From: Fidelibacterota bacterium
GTDB taxonomy: Bacteria; Bipolaricaulota; Bipolaricaulia; UBA7950; UBA9294
DNA length: 6,026 nt
Reading direction: 5' to 3'
Assembly: GCA_024278395.1 (NCBI GenBank)
Contig: JAJRTG010000212.1
Span: 1 to 6,026 of the forward strand
Made by a program: the position numbers and the translations under genes. Shown here piece by piece: positions 4,595 through 6,026 of the stretch. The notes beneath the pieces were generated by a model that made no database searches, had not been told where the DNA came from, and worked only from the letters and a program-made list of their open reading frames with translations. How positions within the stretch are numbered: the first letter of the stretch is position 1; every line of letters starts with the position of its first letter.

Positions 4595-5954
4595 TTGCGA
4601 CGACCCTTCCCGGGATTGCCTTGCGCTCGGCCTTCTTCTCCGCCGCCTTGGGAGCGGGGAGGCGGTGGAGCACGATGATCGATCCTCCGATCAGCAGGGC
4701 GGAGGCGAGGAGTGTGGGACCGTAACCCAGATGGTCGGCGAGGACCCCGCTTCCGAGGCCGGCGAAGATCGTCCCGAGGCCGGCGACCGCGTTGTACAGA
4801 CCGAGGGCCTGCCCCCGGTTCTCCGGCTTGGCCAACCGTGACGCGAGCGCCACCCCCGAGAGCTGGAAGAACGACCAGCTCGCCCCGAGGACGAGGAAGT
4901 AGAGGACGAGGAAGGCCGTCGACGGGGTCCCCCTGCTTGCGGTGAGGTAGACCCCCAGGAGCGCGAACAGCCCCAACCGCACCAGGAGCGACCACAGCTG
5001 AATCGATCGGTTGCCGACCCGCTTTATCCTCTGCGACACGAAGGGATAGGCGACGACGATCGCCGCGTTGAGCACGACGAAGTAGAGGAAGACCGTGGAG
5101 GACGGAAACCCGAACCCCTGCGAGAGGAGGACCGGAAGCGGGACGAAGAAGAACCCGAACCCGGTGAACGCGAGGAGCGTGCCCCACAGGAACAGCTTCG
5201 TCTCGTGCCGCAGTCCTCCTTCTCCCCACAAGAGCTCCGGCAGGCGCCGCGGGTTGAGGCGGTGGTAGAGATGTGCCGGTCGGAACCGCCCGCTTTCCAC
5301 TAGGAAGTTCCCGAGCGCGACGATCACCCCGCGGAACCGGCGGGCGGTGAACTTCGGCGCGGTGCGCGGGACGAACAGACCGGCGAGGAGGGCGGCCCCT
5401 GCGCCGCTGAGGGCGAGGAGGATGAACAGGGCCCGGATCGCCCCCTCTTCACCGAGCCGCGCCCCCGCCGCTCCGAGGCTGATGCTCCCGAGCGCAAGCC
5501 CGGCCAACCAACCGATGGATATGATCTGGTTGAGATGCCCGATCCTTGTCTCCCACATCGACTTGTCGCGGTTCTCGATCACGATGAGCACGGTGATCGA
5601 CGCGTTCGCCATCCAGAAGAAGTTTATCACCATGTTCCAGGCGAGGACGCTCCCGAATGCGTGGGAGAAGGCGGTTCCGAGGAAGCTCAGGCTGAGCATC
5701 GCGTAGCTCAGGACGATGAACGGCTTGCGGCGGGCGGCGGCGTCGGATAGCCGTCCCCAGATCAGGCTTCCGATCACCCCCACCAGGCTGACCGCGCTCG
5801 AGAGGAGCCCGACCGCCCATACCGACCGGCCGAGGACCTCGGCGACCATCAGCGGAACGAGGACCGAGGAGGTCCCCATCACCAGGCTGGCGAGCCCGGT
5901 GGCGGCGTACCACGGTTCCGCGTCTTTCTTCCATCGTCTGAATGAAGTGACCAT
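4572..5954 (-). CDS. Major facilitator superfamily (MFS) transporter, 12 TM
   Basis: The 460-residue protein is an inner-membrane secondary transporter by topology. About twelve hydrophobic helices can be traced near residues 15-38, 47-68, 79-97, 101-126, 142-162, 172-194, 252-275, 285-304, 318-338, 346-371, 383-405 and 410-430. The loop between helices 2 and 3 has MFS motif A, GRLSDAAARRK at 67-77, with a degenerate counterpart GSGVLADHLG at 401-410. The central cytoplasmic loop (195-251) is long and basic, and the tail after residue 431 is rich in Lys, Ala and Pro, consistent with a cytoplasmic C-terminus. The substrate cannot be told; drug, sugar or metabolite efflux are all possible. The start is supported by a GGGGGAAGGA ribosome site (5960-5969 on the plus strand) five bases upstream. 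It is transcribed against the rest of the window, as its own unit or as part of an operon starting beyond 6026. Confidence 0.9.
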   Translation of the reverse strand: MVTSFRRWKKDAEPWYAATGLASLVMGTSSVLVPLMVAEVLGRSVWAVGLLSSAVSLVGVIGSLIWGRLSDAAARRKPFIVLSYAMLSLSFLGTAFSHAFGSVLAWNMVINFFWMANASITVLIVIENRDKSMWETRIGHLNQIISIGWLAGLALGSISLGAAGARLGEEGAIRALFILLALSGAGAALLAGLFVPRTAPKFTARRFRGVIVALGNFLVESGRFRPAHLYHRLNPRRLPELLWGEGGLRHETKLFLWGTLLAFTGFGFFFVPLPVLLSQGFGFPSSTVFLYFVVLNAAIVVAYPFVSQRIKRVGNRSIQLWSLLVRLGLFALLGVYLTASRGTPSTAFLVLYFLVLGASWSFFQLSGVALASRLAKPENRGQALGLYNAVAGLGTIFAGLGSGVLADHLGYGPTLLASALLIGGSIIVLHRLPAPKAAEKKAERKAIPGRVVAKPASSRG

Positions 5955-5959
5955 CGTTA

Positions 5960-5969
5960 TCCTTCCCCC
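5960..5969 (-). promoter_or_regulatory. Ribosome binding site of the MFS gene
   Basis: On the minus strand the bases read GGGGGAAGGA, with the AAGGA core ending five bases before ATG 5954. The spacing is ideal and fixes this start over internal methionines such as residue 26, which lies within the first membrane helix. Confidence 0.7.
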
Positions 5970-6015
5970 GTAAAAACAAATCGCCCTCCACGGCCATTCG
6001 CGGAAGGTCCGGCGA

Positions 6016-6021
6016 AGTATA
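6016..6021 (-). promoter_or_regulatory. Possible -10 promoter element for the MFS gene
   Basis: The minus strand reads TATACT here, one mismatch from the bacterial TATAAT consensus, about 60 bp upstream of the MFS start in an otherwise GC-rich stretch. The matching -35 position would fall beyond the right edge, so the promoter cannot be confirmed. Nothing else of note is seen between 5970 and 6026. Confidence 0.28.
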
Positions 6022-6026
6022 GCCCC

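Noticed and set aside
4114..5229. A 371-codon minus-strand open frame over the MBL gene and the MFS 3' part
   Set aside because: It overlaps two firmly identified genes out of frame and has shadow-type composition with no motif.

Overview
This 6.0 kb window is GC-rich, close-packed prokaryotic DNA. It carries seven protein genes and no RNA gene, CRISPR array or classical transposase. Six genes read rightwards over 1-4558, and one membrane transporter reads leftwards over 4572-5954, ending tail to tail with them. Purine-rich Shine-Dalgarno sites and stop/start overlaps are typical of bacteria or of archaea with leadered operons. The gene set (DUF89 AF1104-type phosphatase, short-form YggS, stand-alone Mrp, archaeal-style phosphoesterase, COG0731-type radical SAM protein, COG1237-type metallo-beta-lactamase-fold protein) is common in anaerobes and thermophiles, both bacterial and archaeal. 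My best guess is an uncultured GC-rich anaerobic bacterium, for example Bipolaricaulota-like, but the window cannot settle the phylum.

Layout: positions 2-451 hold the C-terminal half of a DUF89/ARMT1-like metal-dependent phosphatase. It overlaps a YggS/PLPBP-family PLP-homeostasis gene (444-1103), which overlaps an Mrp/ApbC Fe-S carrier ATPase (1100-1921), which overlaps a YfcE/MJ0936-type metallophosphoesterase (1918-2403). These four genes form a translationally coupled block whose products look like metabolite repair and cofactor upkeep. After a GC-poorer island (2404-2862) the rightward run resumes with a radical SAM protein carrying a C-terminal winged helix (2897-3856). An MBL-fold hydrolase (3857-4558) starts on the base after its stop codon. 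A 12-TM major facilitator transporter (5954-4572, minus) closes the window.

The most interesting part is the island. It carries a small GxxExxY-family gene (2450-2854) with PD-(D/E)xK nuclease-like residues. The gene has about 52% GC in sampled lines, against 68% in a sampled line of the upstream operon. A hand alignment shows it bracketed by imperfect 36-bp inverted repeats (2404-2439 and 2827-2862; 25/36 identical, 9 of 11 differences transitions). The left repeat begins right after the upstream gene's stop codon. The right repeat encodes the last residues and stop of the GxxExxY protein. This looks like a compact element of about 460 bp inserted neatly between two operon genes, with a nuclease-like protein as its only cargo. 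No target-site duplication is visible, so mobility is inferred.
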